Shown piece by piece: positions 6,259-6,357 of a stretch of DNA of 6,357 bases. A model generated the notes under the pieces. It ran no database searches. It worked only from the letters and a program-made list of their open reading frames with translations, and was not told the DNA's origin. The first letter of the stretch is position 1. Every line of letters starts with the position of its first letter. A program made the translations under genes and the position numbers. Source of the stretch: JAZNOQ01 sp045589215 (lineage in GTDB: Bacteria > Bacillota > Clostridia > Oscillospirales > CAG-272); contig JAZNOQ010000072.1 in the NCBI GenBank assembly GCA_045589215.1, positions 1 to 6,357 on the forward strand, read 5' to 3'.

Positions 6259-6304
6259 AAAAAAATATCGAGTGTTCATCACTTTCGTTATGAACACTCG
6301 ATAT
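6259..6304 (-). terminator. Minus-strand intrinsic terminator directly after the tRNA 3' end
   Basis: ATATCGAGTGTTCAT (6265-6279) and ATGAACACTCGATAT (6290-6304) form a perfect 15-bp inverted repeat with a 10-nt loop. Read on the minus strand the stem is followed by a run of T (complement of A6259-6265), the classic intrinsic terminator layout. The stem begins at the last base of the tRNA CCA, as expected for the native terminator of a tRNA transcript. Confidence 0.85.
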
Positions 6305-6344
6305 GGTCTGAGTGACAAGACTTGAACTTGCGGCCTCTAGCACC
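6304..6344 (-). tRNA. 3' half of a tRNA, best fit tRNA-Pro, broken within the anticodon loop
   Basis: Read on the minus strand the sequence ends in an encoded CCA (complement of 6304-6306), discriminator A (6307) and a 7-nt acceptor strand CACTCAG (6308-6314). Before these is a T-arm GCAAG-TTCAAGT-CTTGT with a fully pairing 5-bp stem (6315-6331), a 5-nt variable region (6332-6336) and GCTAG (6337-6341), the 3' side of an anticodon stem. Short variable loop, A73 and G72 fit proline tRNA, as does the GG-T (6342-6344) expected at positions 36-38 of a Pro anticodon loop. The preceding minus-strand bases (6345-6357) do not pair with GCTAG: the 5' stem should read CTAGC but reads GACCA. So the tRNA is not continuous here. 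The window ends 13 nt later. Either this is an attachment-site remnant or the 5' half lies farther away. Confidence 0.66.
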
Positions 6345-6357
6345 TAACTGGTCAATT

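Noticed and set aside
6307..6357. A complete tRNA-Leu with anticodon UAG read from the minus strand (GTTAGGT loop)
   Set aside because: The flanking GACCA and GCTAG do not pair, and leucine tRNAs have a long variable arm while this has 5 nt.
1..6357. CRISPR array, toxin-antitoxin pair, retron or defence island
   Set aside because: No regularly spaced direct repeats, no small paired toxin-antitoxin ORFs with RBS, and no reverse transcriptase, nuclease or helicase motifs are visible on either strand.

Overview
The window looks like chromosomal DNA from a Gram-positive member of the Clostridia, probably gut-associated. The signs are AGGAG-type ribosome binding sites, a consensus sigma-A promoter, a lipoprotein signal on the solute-binding protein, and the protein families present. 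This placement is inferred from gene style, not from a marker gene. It divides into an intact left two thirds (about 1-4283) and a patchwork of gene remnants on the right (about 4284-6357).

Left part. The window opens inside the 3' end of an RluA-type pseudouridine synthase gene. A Cof-type HAD phosphatase follows 23 nt later and is probably co-transcribed. A well-formed promoter (TTGACT, 17 nt, TATAAT) then starts a complete three-gene polar amino acid ABC importer: lipoprotein binding protein, HisM/GlnP-type permease and ATPase. A strong hairpin without a good U-tract sits between binding protein and permease, and permease and ATPase overlap by 14 nt. The ATPase is larger than usual because about 60 residues lie between Walker A and the Q-loop. 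An ArsC/Spx-superfamily thioredoxin-fold gene follows with its own ribosome binding site and no visible terminator before it.

Right part. Immediately after the ArsC-like stop codon, sequence resembling the interior of a large right-handed beta-helix surface protein begins without a start codon or signal peptide. It is broken by an apparent +1 frameshift near 5048 and ends normally at 5573. A near-perfect palindrome that reads as a plus-strand terminator follows. Next is a chimeric ORF (5788-6210). Its N-terminal part resembles a scrap of the TipAS domain of MerR-type regulators, and its C-terminal part resembles the DUF4368 end of a large serine recombinase. The right edge carries, on the minus strand, the 3' half of a tRNA that best fits tRNA-Pro. 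It abuts a 15-bp terminator hairpin with a U-tract, and a second minus-strand terminator lies between that and the recombinase remnant. Similarity to the tRNA stops inside the anticodon loop, as expected at an integration site.

I see no clear new multi-gene system. The items most worth a second look are the ATPase insertion, the hairpin inside the transporter operon, the TipAS-recombinase chimera, and the half tRNA at the edge, which may mark the end of a mobile element lying to the right.
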